A DNA stretch of 64,000 nucleotides, taken from the NCBI RefSeq assembly GCF_014698475.1, contig NZ_JACJTB010000001.1, positions 434,001-498,000 of the forward strand, read 5' to 3'. The position numbers and the translations under genes were made by a program. The DNA comes from Nostoc spongiaeforme FACHB-130. Its GTDB lineage: Bacteria > Cyanobacteriota > Cyanobacteriia > Cyanobacteriales > Nostocaceae. Position 1 is the first letter of the stretch. Each line of letters opens with the position of its first letter. Below, one piece after another: positions 1-9,067 of the stretch. The notes beneath the pieces were generated by a model. The model worked only from the letters and a program-made list of their open reading frames with translations, was not told the DNA's origin and made no database searches.

Positions 1-86
1 GCGAATTTTCTGATGAAGAACGTCGGGAAGCTGCGAATTTAGCCCAGTCTGGCTACCAAAATATTTTTCAAGTTTTTACTGAGTAA
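1..86 (+). CDS. 3' end of an unidentified protein (partial)
   Basis: One frame is open from the window edge to a TAA at 84-86 and encodes the last 27 residues of a protein, ending NIFQVFTE. The acidic/basic heptad-like stretch (SDEERREAANLAQSG) suggests a C-terminal helix. The gene begins outside the window and I do not recognise it. It converges on glnB across about 280 bp of non-coding DNA. Confidence 0.6.
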   Translation, partial: EFSDEERREAANLAQSGYQNIFQVFTE

Positions 87-231
87 TTTCCCTAATTTCT
101 CAGTAAAATCCGATTTTAAAATTTTCCTAGTACAGGTTGGCGGCAATCAAGCACCATTATAAATTGCTGAAAAGCTCAATATTCCTTCTTTTTCCTTTTT
201 CCTTTTTACTTTTGCCTTGTTGTACTAGGAG

Positions 232-308
232 GCGTTGCTGATTTTAAAGACGCAAAAACATCTGAAAGTTTAACTTGTGGATGTTTTTCATCTCACTTTC
301 AGCAACGC
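232..308. repeat. MITE-like inverted repeat between convergent genes
   Basis: The 10-bp arms GCGTTGCTGA (232-241) and TCAGCAACGC (299-308) are perfect inverted repeats about 57 bp apart, and a second 9-bp inverted pair (AAAAACATC at 254-262, GATGTTTTT at 280-288) lies inside. No reading frame is present. This looks like a remnant or non-autonomous copy of an insertion element, as is common in Nostocales intergenic DNA. The rest of 87-368 holds nothing else recognisable. Confidence 0.5.
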
Positions 309-368
309 TGACTATTTTGTCAAGTAGGAGACAGTAATAGACGCGATCGCTCGCGCCACTCTTTAGCC

Positions 369-719
<351 letters not shown>

Positions 720-803
720 TTAATCTTAAATAGGTTCGTTTATCTATCTAAGCAGATCAATCGTCTGACATTCTTACCAATAACCCGATTACCAAAACAT
801 AAT

Positions 804-817
804 GTAATAATTGCAAC
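804..817 (-). promoter_or_regulatory. possible degenerate NtcA-binding site upstream of glnB
   Basis: On the minus strand this reads GTT-N8-TAC, one mismatch from the NtcA consensus GTA-N8-TAC, about 97 bp before the glnB start. glnB is NtcA-regulated in several cyanobacteria. No convincing TAN3T box lies at the classical 22-nt distance, so this is only a candidate. Confidence 0.25.
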
Positions 818-977
818 TTTTTTTAAAGTGTCTGGTTTTTGTCTATGCAGTTTTAGCAATTCAGATTGAAGTCCAAAATAGGGAGATATACAAGGAGCGA
901 GGTGAAACTTGCTTGATTTACCTTAAAGATAGAAAAATTCTATATTTAAGTAGATTTGTTAACAATTCATGGCCAAA

Positions 978-1580
978 TTAGTTACTTTGATGGGCAAATA
1001 AGGGTCTTACAATTAAATACCCAGCACCAAAAGCAGTCAGCATAACTAACACAATAGTAATCACTAATCCCCAACCATTAATTTCCCTCTTTTCCGGTTC
1101 CCTAGAAGGATAATAACTGACAGGCTGCTCCTCAATAAAGATGGTTTCCGGCTGGGGAGAACCTATTTCTACCACAGGTAAAGGAAAAGGACGGCGTTTG
1201 GCTTTTGGCGGGGCGGCTGGACGCGGACGCGCTGACTGTGAACGTGGGCGTGCTTCTTTTTTTGGCTGTTTGGGGAAATTTTTCACTTCACCACTAGCAC
1301 GGCTGGGCGGGTTACTATCCTTACTTTCGGGGACACGGAAATCAACTAGTTTTTGCAATTGAGAAACAGACTGCAAGACTTTGGCAATTTCTTGGCGGAG
1401 AAATTTATTTTCTTGCACCAGTTGTTGATTTTTCGCGTTGAGTGCATCTAACTGTGCTTGGGTTGCTTCTAACTCTGCTGCCAATTCCCGATATACGTAC
1501 AATGGCACAGAGGAGGGATGATTTGGAGAAGCGGGCCGTTTTGCAGAGTGGCTATGAACAGCTGCTGTGGTTGTTCGCAT
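978..1580 (-). CDS. Hypothetical coiled-coil protein with C-terminal membrane anchor
   Basis: This is a 200-residue protein I cannot assign to a family. Residues about 30-78 form a heptad-rich coiled coil (ELAAELEATQAQLDALNAK). Residues about 85-165 are a disordered Pro/Arg/Ser-rich linker, very basic around PRPAAPPKAKRRPFPLP. Residues about 170-192 (WGLVITIVLVMLTAFGAGYLI) are a single transmembrane helix close to the C terminus. The layout suggests a tail-anchored or bitopic scaffold protein with a cytoplasmic coiled coil. It stands alone between glnB and thiD, all on the minus strand, with spacers too long for an obvious operon. Confidence 0.75.
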   Translation of the reverse strand: MRTTTAAVHSHSAKRPASPNHPSSVPLYVYRELAAELEATQAQLDALNAKNQQLVQENKFLRQEIAKVLQSVSQLQKLVDFRVPESKDSNPPSRASGEVKNFPKQPKKEARPRSQSARPRPAAPPKAKRRPFPLPVVEIGSPQPETIFIEEQPVSYYPSREPEKREINGWGLVITIVLVMLTAFGAGYLIVRPLFAHQSN

Positions 1581-1770
1581 CGGTGAATTGGTATCAAAAG
1601 TTAAGGTAATGGAATTTTACAGAAATGCTATGAGAAATGGCTAGATATGAAACTATGCCCAAGAATAATAGATAAATGCTGAGATAGCAAAGATTTTTTT
1701 CGGTCGAGTCAATACCTAAAAATCGCCATAACAAGCAACTAACAACTTACAATATTCCACTAAATACAGG

Positions 1771-2592
1771 TCAATTTCGTAACAAAGGAAAAAAGTGTCC
1801 TACAGGGCCTTGACCTTTGCCTATACTGAGTGAGTAAGCCAGAGCAGTTGTAACATAGTCTTTTGCTTGTTTGACAGATGTTAACAAATCCTTGCCCATT
1901 GCCAAATTAGCGGCGATCGCAGCTGATAGAGTACAACCAGTACCGTGGGTATTTTGCGTGTCTATTTGCTGTGTTGTCAAGAGTTCCAAACAGTTACCAT
2001 CAAACCAGATATCTACCCCACGGGCATTGCCCTGCATCCCGCCACCTTTCACTAAAACAGTCTGCGCTTTGAAGTTGCTGTGAATAGTTTGGGCAGCAGC
2101 CCTCATATCATCTAGAGTATTGATCGGGAAACCGCTTAAAATCTGCGCCTCATAGCGGTTAGGGGTAATAATTACCGCCTGGGGAATTAACTGCTGACAT
2201 AAAGTTTTAATTGCATCATCATCAATTAACTGCGCCCCTGTGCGGGATACCATCACCGGGTCAACCACTAAATTATTGATTTCTAAAGCCTCTACTTGCT
2301 GGGAAACAGCCGCAATAATTTCTTGATTTAGCAACATTCCCGTTTTCGCAGCTATAACGCCAATATCCTCTGCTACCGCTTGCATTTGGGCAGCAACAGC
2401 CTCCGGTGGCATTGCATCCACTCTCGTCACTCCCAAGGTATTTTGCGCCGTCACGCAGGTTACAGCACTAGTACCGTGGACACAGTGAAAGGCAAAGGTG
2501 CGTAAATCAGCTTGTATCCCCGCACCACCGCCACTATCAGAACCAGCAATAGTTAAAGCTACAGGTATTTTTGATGTCTTTTCGGCATTCAT
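1771..2592 (-). CDS. thiD: Hydroxymethylpyrimidine/phosphomethylpyrimidine kinase
   Basis: This 273-residue ribokinase-fold enzyme phosphorylates HMP and then HMP-P to HMP-PP for thiamine synthesis in the cytoplasm. Visible hallmarks are the N-terminal substrate motif IAGSDSGGGAGIQADLRTF, the ThiD-type VDPVMVSRTGAQL segment, and the C-terminal anion-hole motif NTHGTGCTLSAAIAANLA containing the catalytic Asp/Gly region. Length is normal for a single-domain ThiD with no ThiE fusion. No TPP riboswitch could be recognised upstream. The upstream spacer is low-complexity GGGAGTGG-type sequence. Confidence 0.96.
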   Translation of the reverse strand: MNAEKTSKIPVALTIAGSDSGGGAGIQADLRTFAFHCVHGTSAVTCVTAQNTLGVTRVDAMPPEAVAAQMQAVAEDIGVIAAKTGMLLNQEIIAAVSQQVEALEINNLVVDPVMVSRTGAQLIDDDAIKTLCQQLIPQAVIITPNRYEAQILSGFPINTLDDMRAAAQTIHSNFKAQTVLVKGGGMQGNARGVDIWFDGNCLELLTTQQIDTQNTHGTGCTLSAAIAANLAMGKDLLTSVKQAKDYVTTALAYSLSIGKGQGPVGHFFPLLRN

Positions 2593-2595
2593 AAG

Positions 2596-2665
2596 TTTAG
2601 GGAGTGGGGAGTGGTGAGTGGTGAGTAGGGAGGTGGGGTAGGAGGGGACAAAGGGGACGAGGGAG
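2596..2665. repeat. low-complexity GGGAGTGG/GTGAGTGG repeats
   Basis: The spacer upstream of thiD consists of imperfect short purine-rich repeats (GGGAGTGGGGAGTGGTGAGT and variants) followed by GGGGACAAAGGGGACGAGGG. Similar tracts in the same or opposite orientation occur at 6968-7090 and 17330-17546, so this is a dispersed family in this genome. No coding potential. Confidence 0.7.
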
Positions 2666-2719
2666 ACAAATGACTAATGACTAATGACTCATAACCGTTG
2701 AAATTTCACACTTCATACT

Positions 2720-4315
2720 TCACTTGACCTTCAACAAAGGATTTGGTTGTGGGTTTTGGGGTCTGGTTTGCGGCACAACTGTAAGATAAGGTTGCAGTTT
2801 TTCGGAGTCAACCCAGCCAGAGTAATATTTTACGCTGGTAGACTTGGGAGAAATATCAAGTAACTCTAAATCACCGCGCATTGCATTCCAATTCATCGGT
2901 AATTCTGGGTTAAATTCTCCAGAACCGATACCTTGAGGGCCGCCACCAACTAAATTGAGGGAAACTTCATCTAAGCTACGAATAAAGTGTTGTCCATTCC
3001 AGTGCCATTCAAAACCAGGCCATTCAATAGGTGTTTTTCCGGCTGGTAAGGAACGCCCAAACTCATACTTACTTGCACCTTCATTGAGTTTTGCTGTGAA
3101 GCCTTGAGGATATGTCACCTCGTAACGTCCTTTGTTTGTTTTGAAGTTGACAGGACTCCACCACAAAACTTCTACAGTGTTATTAGCGGCTAAGGATGCA
3201 GCAGGCTTTTGATTAGTCGAGGCACTGTAAATTGGTAGTGTTGCCGGCACTTTAGCCATTGCCGTAAAGCGCCAACAAGACCAATTTTTTGGATTATCAG
3301 CAGCTTGCCATTTCACTTGACAAACACCGTTAGCACTACTCACCCAAAGAATTTCATTTTCTAGTCTGAGTTTGTCAGGAATTGCCCCAACTAAAGGACT
3401 ATTATTTGTAGTGTAAGTACTTAAAGAATTATCAGGACGATAAGCAACTAATCCTTTAGCGGGAATGTAGAGATTTCCTTCACCACTAACATTAGTACCC
3501 ATCCAGAAAGTTGGACTATTAACATCACCAGTAATGGCTAAATCTGTGATTTGTGTAAATGCCAGGGCTTCTGGTTGAATTAAGCTAAATTTATCAGTTT
3601 TTGGATCATAACTAACAATGGTGGCAATACCATTGTTACCTTCACCTTGCTCAAAGGCAATTGACCACCAAATCTTGTCACCATAAATTAAACTAGATGT
3701 AATTCTTGGCACACCTAACAAATTTCCTTCAGCCGAAAATCCTGCTTTTACTGCTGCATTTTGCAAATCTTTAAGGGTGTACAAAGTTTGGCGTTGAGGA
3801 GTTTTATTATTAGGTGTAATTAATTCAAAAACAATTTTATCTTTGGTTGGATCTTTGACTTCTGGTCGGGAGAGATTATTATCAGAATTTAAAGAATAAT
3901 TTGGCTCTTGAACGACTCGATACTGATAAGTTTTACCCTGCAAGTTAATATTTTTGAACTTGGGATTTACTATCTCTTGGGCAGAAGCAGCATAGTTGGT
4001 TGGTGGTTGTAAGTCTTTGGGTAAAGTTCCTTTTTGGACTGTCCAAGTATTATTAGCTCGACAGAAAACAAAATCTTGCTTTAAAGTTTGAAATCTAATC
4101 GTGTCATTATCCGCTATGATATTGCGGATATGCCAATCAAACCTGTCATAAAAGCCTTCGTTTGGCTTTTGTCCTGGTAAAGACACAACCTCAGCTTGGG
4201 GACAGTTTTCTACTTTCGCTTTCACGGTATTTGTAGCTTGAGAGATGCCGTCAATACTAGAACTACAAGCACCAAGAAGTAATAAGACACCCAAAACAGC
4301 AATATTTTTTTGCAT
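2720..4315 (-). CDS. Putative secreted lipoprotein of unknown function
   Basis: The protein has 531 residues from the ATG at 4315. An in-frame TTG two codons upstream is less likely. It begins MQKNIAVLGVLLLLGACSSS, a classical lipoprotein signal peptide with lipobox LLGAC, so the mature chain should be lipid-anchored at Cys19. The body contains several WSS/WW-type beta-strand segments (KIWWSIAFEQGEGNNG, EILWVSSANGVCQVKW) suggestive of a beta-propeller-like or beta-rich fold, but no known catalytic motif. I do not recognise the family. It is separated from the next minus-strand gene by a strong palindrome at 4460-4492. Confidence 0.8.
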   Translation of the reverse strand: MQKNIAVLGVLLLLGACSSSIDGISQATNTVKAKVENCPQAEVVSLPGQKPNEGFYDRFDWHIRNIIADNDTIRFQTLKQDFVFCRANNTWTVQKGTLPKDLQPPTNYAASAQEIVNPKFKNINLQGKTYQYRVVQEPNYSLNSDNNLSRPEVKDPTKDKIVFELITPNNKTPQRQTLYTLKDLQNAAVKAGFSAEGNLLGVPRITSSLIYGDKIWWSIAFEQGEGNNGIATIVSYDPKTDKFSLIQPEALAFTQITDLAITGDVNSPTFWMGTNVSGEGNLYIPAKGLVAYRPDNSLSTYTTNNSPLVGAIPDKLRLENEILWVSSANGVCQVKWQAADNPKNWSCWRFTAMAKVPATLPIYSASTNQKPAASLAANNTVEVLWWSPVNFKTNKGRYEVTYPQGFTAKLNEGASKYEFGRSLPAGKTPIEWPGFEWHWNGQHFIRSLDEVSLNLVGGGPQGIGSGEFNPELPMNWNAMRGDLELLDISPKSTSVKYYSGWVDSEKLQPYLTVVPQTRPQNPQPNPLLKVK

Positions 4316-4459
4316 AACCAATTCTCATCTTTTGACCAAGATGGAAGATTTTTTATTTCTGTTTTTAACTACAATTTCTCTAGACAATATTTCCCAAAAT
4401 TTTGCAAAAAAATTAATTCATTTGGTTAAGATATTTGCTGGAAAAATGCTCAGGAAATT

Positions 4460-4492
4460 AGATCCCCGACTTATATAATAAATCGGGGATCT
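4460..4492 (-). terminator. palindromic hairpin, likely transcription terminator
   Basis: Arms AGATCCCCGA and TCGGGGATCT (a further partly matched stem inside) form a strong hairpin just downstream of the 143-residue minus-strand gene. The same AGATCCCCGACTT core recurs in the hairpin at 22508, so this is a dispersed palindrome that may serve as a terminator. Confidence 0.55.
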
Positions 4493-4552
4493 GATTTTGC
4501 TTTGCTTCTCAATATACCTTGCAATTTCCTAGAACTGATGACGGGTTGGAGA

Positions 4553-4984
4553 TTAACTTTGTTCCCCGCGTAAATTTTGTAATGCTCCCTGTAAATATTT
4601 AGCCCATTTGGTGGCTAAGGGAATTTCTGTAAATGGGACAAGTACAGATTTAGCGGGTTCAGCAATAACAAATTCTATTTTGATGTCTCGACCTTTGGCG
4701 GGTGGTGCTTCTATATTAACGACTGTATCGTTGACCAAAAGATTGATTTTTTTGACATCAAGTAAAGAAAAAGTTTCTACATTGATTGGGCCTTTAGTTG
4801 TGGGTTTACCCCAAGTAAGATTGTTGTCTTTTTGACCTAATACGGCATAAATATCATATTTAGCTCGTTCAAATTGTTCTGCCCAAGTTCGGTAGGCCTC
4901 GACCTTTTGATATTCTTTAGATCCTTGCCAAGCTAACCAAAAAAACGCTATCAACAAAGGCAACCATAAAAGACCACGTTCCAT
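4553..4984 (-). CDS. Hypothetical membrane-anchored protein
   Basis: This 143-residue protein starts MERGLLWLPLLIAFFWLAW, a single N-terminal membrane helix or uncleaved signal anchor with no lipobox. The remainder is soluble, with about 125 residues and mixed alpha/beta character (TFSLLDVKKINLLVNDTVV). The topology would place the C-terminal part on the periplasmic or lumenal side if the short positive-poor N terminus is inside. No family recognised. It is divergent from the subtilase gene that begins 120 bp away. Confidence 0.75.
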   Translation of the reverse strand: MERGLLWLPLLIAFFWLAWQGSKEYQKVEAYRTWAEQFERAKYDIYAVLGQKDNNLTWGKPTTKGPINVETFSLLDVKKINLLVNDTVVNIEAPPAKGRDIKIEFVIAEPAKSVLVPFTEIPLATKWAKYLQGALQNLRGEQS

Positions 4985-5104
4985 CGTTTAACAAATCCTG
5001 AGTCGTAAGTGAAGGTTTAACTAACTAAAGTGACAATTACACCAATCAGGGATGTAAATAAGTTATGTTAGTGAGCAAACTGGCAAAAGCGTTAACGAGT
5101 TAAT

Positions 5105-6949
5105 ATGAGAAGGCTATTATTATTGTGCCTGTTTATTATTGGGCTGGGTGCTGCTGTTTTTGGATTTTTAAATTTTCAGGGACTAGCAGCAAAAGGTGAT
5201 TTTGAAACGATTGTGCTTGATTTTCGGGAAGATATTGCTAAAGATGAAATAGACCGAGACTTGCAAGCGATCGCTCAACAATACAACGTCACACCCCAAT
5301 TAGATAATAAATTTTCTGCACAAGACAATGTGTATATTATCAAAGGCGATCGCCAAAGGCTGCAACAACTGAAAAAATCTCAGTTTGCCAAAGCCACAGA
5401 ATTTATTGAACCAAATTACATCTATAGAATTCCCCCAGAACCTCAAACCACCGTTCTTGGAGAACTCACCCCGCCCCAAAATAAAGAGGTCAAACCTTCC
5501 TTAATCGGCCCCAACGACCCATATTACAGCAAGCAGTGGAACCTGCACAAAATCGGCATTGAAGGCGCGTGGACTGAAACCAAAGGTAGTGGCATCACCG
5601 TTGCAGTCATTGATACTGGTGTTACCCAAGTACGGGACTTAAAAGAGACCAAATTTGTCAAAGGCTACGATTTTGTCAATGACCGAGAACAAGCCACCGA
5701 CGATAACGGTCATGGTACACACGTTGCAGGTACAGTTGCCCAAGCTACTAATAATCAATATGGTGTCGCGGGTGTTGCTTACCAAGCCAGTCTAATGCCA
5801 CTCAAAGTCTTAAATGAGTACGGTGGTGGCACAGTTGCCGATATTGCCGAAGCGATTAAATTTGCCGCCGATAAAGGTGCAGATGTCATTAATATGAGCT
5901 TGGGTGGTGGCGGTGAAAGCCAGTTAATGAAAGATGCTATTGATTATGCCCACAGAAAAGGTGTAGTGATCATCGCGGCGGCTGGTAATGAAAGTGCCAA
6001 TGGTGCAAGCTATCCAGCCCGTTACCCCTATGTGATTGGCGTTTCTGCTTTCGGCCCAGAGGGTGAAAAAGCAGACTACTCTAACTATGGTGCTGGCGTA
6101 GATATTTCCGCCCCTGGTGGTAGTGATACTGGCAAGATTTTGCAAGAAACCATCAACGAAAATGGCGAAAGTGAATTCTTGGGACTCCAAGGTACAAGTA
6201 TGGCTGCGCCTCACGTTGCGGGTGTAGCGGCTTTAATCAAAGCCAAAGGCATCGAAAATCCTGATGACATTTTAAAAGTTCTCAAACAGTCAGCCAGAGT
6301 CATTCAAGATGATGGGTTGAACTATTATGGCGCTGGACAACTCAACGCCGAAGCCGCAGTTAAACTGGCTACCCAAGGACAAATCAGTTTCCCAGATTTC
6401 TTCCGTTGGTTGCGCGATAACGGTTATCTTAACCCCGGCTTTTGGATAGATGGTGGTGCAGTGGCATTGTTGCCGAAGATTTTAATGGTAGTCGGTTCCT
6501 ATTTACTGGCTTGGTTTTTACGGGTTTATTTCCCCTTTACCTGGAGTTGGGCTTTATTTAGTGGCTTAACTTTTGGCAGTTCTGGGTTATTCTTCCTCAA
6601 AGGCATCTATATATTTGATTTACCCCAGTGGCCTTTCCGCCTGTTAGGCAGTTCTCTACCTGAGTTGGGTAACACACTACAAGGTACAAATGCTTTTAAT
6701 CCCTTATTTGCCAGTGTGTTAATTCCCTTATTGCTGATTGTATTGCTGTTAGGGCATCCGACTTGGAAATGGTTTGCCGTTGGTTCTACCTTGGGTGTAG
6801 CAGCTTGTTTGACAGTCAGTGCCATTTACGATCCAGCCGTTTGGGGTTTGGGTGATGGTGACTTAGCCAGAGTTTTCCTCATTGTTAATGCTTTACTCTG
6901 TTACGGACTAGCTCGTTTGGCAGTTAACAACGAAAGACAAGTGGCATAA
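5105..6949 (+). CDS. Membrane-associated subtilisin-like serine protease (S8)
   Basis: A 614-residue S8-family protease. Residues 1-28 are a signal peptide or membrane anchor, and about 30-110 form an inhibitor-like prodomain. The catalytic domain (about 140-425) contains the triad and oxyanion residues Asp170 (VIDTGVT), His203 (NGHGTHVAGT), Asn295 (AAAGNES) and Ser365 (GTSMAAPHVAG). Unusually, the C-terminal 170 residues hold about five hydrophobic segments (for example LMVVGSYLLAWFLRVYF and VLIPLLLIVLLLGHP), so the enzyme should be an integral membrane protein rather than freely secreted. All catalytic residues are intact. Confidence 0.95.
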   Translation: MRRLLLLCLFIIGLGAAVFGFLNFQGLAAKGDFETIVLDFREDIAKDEIDRDLQAIAQQYNVTPQLDNKFSAQDNVYIIKGDRQRLQQLKKSQFAKATEFIEPNYIYRIPPEPQTTVLGELTPPQNKEVKPSLIGPNDPYYSKQWNLHKIGIEGAWTETKGSGITVAVIDTGVTQVRDLKETKFVKGYDFVNDREQATDDNGHGTHVAGTVAQATNNQYGVAGVAYQASLMPLKVLNEYGGGTVADIAEAIKFAADKGADVINMSLGGGGESQLMKDAIDYAHRKGVVIIAAAGNESANGASYPARYPYVIGVSAFGPEGEKADYSNYGAGVDISAPGGSDTGKILQETINENGESEFLGLQGTSMAAPHVAGVAALIKAKGIENPDDILKVLKQSARVIQDDGLNYYGAGQLNAEAAVKLATQGQISFPDFFRWLRDNGYLNPGFWIDGGAVALLPKILMVVGSYLLAWFLRVYFPFTWSWALFSGLTFGSSGLFFLKGIYIFDLPQWPFRLLGSSLPELGNTLQGTNAFNPLFASVLIPLLLIVLLLGHPTWKWFAVGSTLGVAACLTVSAIYDPAVWGLGDGDLARVFLIVNALLCYGLARLAVNNERQVA

Positions 6950-7013
6950 AATATCAGGGAATAGCGAGTGGGGAGTAGTGAGCAGTGAAAAATCCCCACT
7001 CCCTACTCAGTCC

Positions 7014-7092
7014 TGTACACTTCGACTTCGCTCAGTGTACAACACTCCCTACTCCCTACTCCCTACTCCCTACTCCCTACTCCCTACTCCCC
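7014..7092. repeat. palindrome plus seven-fold ACTCCCT heptamer repeat
   Basis: TGTACACT (7014-7021) and AGTGTACA (7034-7041) form a perfect 8-bp inverted repeat around CGACTTCGCTC. Immediately after it, the heptamer ACTCCCT is repeated about seven times (7044-7092), ending seven bases before the next ATG. The tract sits where a ribosome-binding site would be expected, so it may affect translation of the downstream gene and could vary in copy number. Confidence 0.85.
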
Positions 7093-7098
7093 CATCTT

Positions 7099-7332
7099 AT
7101 GAGCATCACAATTACAGGCACTATCGAACGTCGAGATATTGGAATGGGCGCTTGGGCGCTAGTCTCAGGTGATGGCGTGACTTATGAAATTCTCAAAGGC
7201 GCTGATAAAAGCTTGCTCAAAGCTGGGCAGCAAGCTAAAGTCACAGGACAAGTGCGTGAAGATATCATGACAGCAGCAATGATTGGCCCAGTTTTAGAAG
7301 TGAAATCTTTTGAAATCCTTAATTCTCATTAG
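7099..7332 (+). CDS. Small beta-rich protein of unknown function
   Basis: Starting at ATG 7099 the protein has 77 residues (MSITITGTIERRDIGMGAWAL). An upstream extension would be read through the heptamer repeat and is implausible. The pattern of short beta strands (GTIERRDIG, WALVSGDGVTYEIL, QQAKVTGQVRED, GPVLEVKSFEIL) resembles a small OB-like or DUF5818-type barrel seen in cyanobacteria, though this is my inference. Its 3' end overlaps the 3' end of the convergent thioredoxin-like gene by 14 bp. Confidence 0.75.
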   Translation: MSITITGTIERRDIGMGAWALVSGDGVTYEILKGADKSLLKAGQQAKVTGQVREDIMTAAMIGPVLEVKSFEILNSH

Positions 7333-7642
7333 CAGTAGGATTTAAAACTGCTTGCAGACGACTTCTAAATTCTCCTTTGGGGTGTCCGCCTTTGACTTCA
7401 CCAATAATCTGAAATTCTCCCTCTGGAGAATCACAAATAATATAAGTAGGCCATCCCATCTCTGATTTATCGGGATACTGGGTGAGCAAAATTTTCCGAT
7501 ATTTGCGATAAGTGGCTGTATCTTGCATTTTCACATCAATAAACTGCAAACCCAATTCCTCGGCTACTTTTTGGTCATAAAAAGCCATTTTATGGCAAAT
7601 GCCGCAGTCTTCAGACGAAAATTTAATTACAGCTAAACTCAT
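7319..7642 (-). CDS. Thioredoxin-fold protein with CGIC motif
   Basis: From ATG 7642 the protein has 107 residues. It starts MSLAVIKFSSEDCGICHKMA, with Cys13-Gly-Ile-Cys16 at the position of the thioredoxin active site at the end of the first strand, and has a WPTYIICD segment corresponding to the cis-Pro loop of thioredoxins. The dipeptide between the cysteines (GI rather than GP) and the short insertions suggest a specialised thiol oxidoreductase rather than a housekeeping thioredoxin. A start ten codons further upstream is possible but has no better context. Confidence 0.85.
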   Translation of the reverse strand: MSLAVIKFSSEDCGICHKMAFYDQKVAEELGLQFIDVKMQDTATYRKYRKILLTQYPDKSEMGWPTYIICDSPEGEFQIIGEVKGGHPKGEFRSRLQAVLNPTANEN

Positions 7643-8299
7643 ATAATTTTGCGCCTCCCTGAAAATAGGCAATACATCGTATCATACTTTTTCAAAGTAA
7701 GCATCTTACTAAAGGATGAGCGCCAAGGATAGCGCAATTAATGAAAATTAAAGTCCGAAATTGAGAATTTTATCCAAAAAAAATAATTTTCAGGAAATAC
7801 TCATAGTACAGAAAAGCTGTTGACTAGGCGACGGAATTTAGCCAAAACCTAAGCTATGACTTTGTTCCAGATGGAGCAATGAACTTAAAAAAATTAATTT
7901 TTTAGCGATCTGTAATCTGGTTTTGACAAATCAGTAGAAATCTGACTATAAACTATGATAAGATGTACAAACTTACGATTCTCATCCAGGGTAGCTTCTG
8001 CAAAGCAACTGAGCGATCGCAAAAATTTTTCCACAATCCATCTCCTACTTGTGAATAGTAGAAGGTAAATAAGCGAGTTTTATCTTAATAAACACTAAAA
8101 GTTTTTGATAAACTCTATCGGTGGCATGATAACTGCGAAGATTCAGATGGAAGTTAAGTCAATAAATGCTGACACTGATAGTCAAAAAACACTATTTGCA
8201 CTAGTATATTGTCTGAAACTTACGCTAGAATATACGCCTAAGCAACTACCAACAAAAGACAATAATTGTCTCAACAATCGCCAAGTAAGTGTTAGTTAA
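7643..8299. other. non-coding AT-rich spacer
   Basis: No convincing gene is present. A 64-codon frame at 8105-8299 runs into the first degenerate unit of the repeat array, lacks a ribosome-binding site and resembles nothing known. One GCGATCGC HIP1 site lies near 8013. This may be leader or terminator space for transcripts coming out of the array on the minus strand. Confidence 0.5.
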
Positions 8300-8533
8300 T
8301 CCAGGGAGTTAGATATCAGGGTACATCTACCAATTAATTGTTCCAAGGTCTAGCAAAGTCTTCCGGAACAATTACCATAAAGGTTTTTAGGTGCTTCAAA
8401 AGTAAAAGTATAGTTGTATCTACCAAGCAGGAAAGTTAGTTATCTTAGTACAACTACCAATAATCTGTTTCTAGGATTTAGAAGTATGTTCCGGATAAAA
8501 ATTCCAAAAATCAGTATGCTGCGAAAACAGCAT

Positions 8534-8592
8534 AAAAAAATCTACCAGTTATGGCCAGTGCAGAGGGGAGTTAGTTATTAGGGCGCGTCGAT
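8534..8592 (-). ncRNA. candidate sRNA unit 3 (diverged)
   Basis: The upstream element TTCGGA (8628-8633), 19 nt, then AATAAA on the minus strand give a likely start near 8592. The transcript would end at T7 (8534-8540). The terminator stem is degenerate here, so this copy may be inactive. Confidence 0.3.
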
Positions 8593-8672
8593 TGATGATT
8601 TATTTATTCGAGAATTTATCAATATCTTCCGAATAAATAAGCAATAATCATGGTTGCTATTTACCAAATATC

Positions 8673-8730
8673 AAAAAATCTCCCAGTAATGTCAGATAAC
8701 TAGGAGATTTATTTATCAGGGTGCATTTAT
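8673..8730 (-). ncRNA. candidate sRNA unit 4
   Basis: The terminator on the minus strand is strong: AAATCTCCTAGT pairs with ACTGGGAGATTT (12 bp with one G.T), followed by T6 (8673-8678). The promoter element at 8764 is decayed (GCGAAA), so expression is less certain than for units 5-8. The conserved GCACCCTGATA segment is retained. Confidence 0.4.
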
Positions 8731-8814
8731 AACAATTATTTGGTTCGAGATTTAATTAACATCTTTCGCAGAAAAAATATATAATTACTTTACTTCTGCT
8801 GAGATGTTGCAAGT

Positions 8815-8874
8815 AAAAAAATCTTCCTAGCCAGTGTCAGCCAGCTAAGGAAGAAGTTATCAGGGTGCATCTAC
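8815..8874 (-). ncRNA. candidate ~60-nt sRNA unit 5
   Basis: On the minus strand TCCGGG (8906-8911), 19 nt and AACAAT (8881-8886) predict a start near 8874. The RNA begins around GGTAGATGCACCCTGATAAC and ends in a terminator whose arms TCTTCCTTAGC and GCTAGGAAGA differ from units 6-8 but stay paired, followed by T7. The start is inferred, not measured. Confidence 0.55.
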
Positions 8875-8940
8875 CAATTAATTGTTCTGTTTTCAAACTG
8901 CATCTCCCGGAATAATTTTCGACAACAAGCATCATCTACC

Positions 8941-9001
8941 AAAAAAAAATCCCCCAGCCAGTGTCAGCCAGCTAGGGAGAAAATTATCAGGGTGCATCTA
9001 C
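8941..9001 (-). ncRNA. candidate ~60-nt sRNA unit 6
   Basis: The promoter element TCCGGG is at 9033-9038 and AACAAT at 9008-9013, with a predicted start near 9001. The terminator stem CCCTAGC/GCTGGGG (7 bp with one G.T, extended by wobbles) is followed by T9 (8941-8949). Confidence 0.55.
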
Positions 9002-9067
9002 CAATTAATTGTTCTGTTTTCAAACTGCATCTCCCGGAATAATTTTCGACAACAAGCATCATCTACC

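Noticed and set aside
8105-8299. 64-codon plus-strand frame
   Set aside because: No ribosome-binding site, no resemblance to any protein, and it runs into degenerate repeat sequence.
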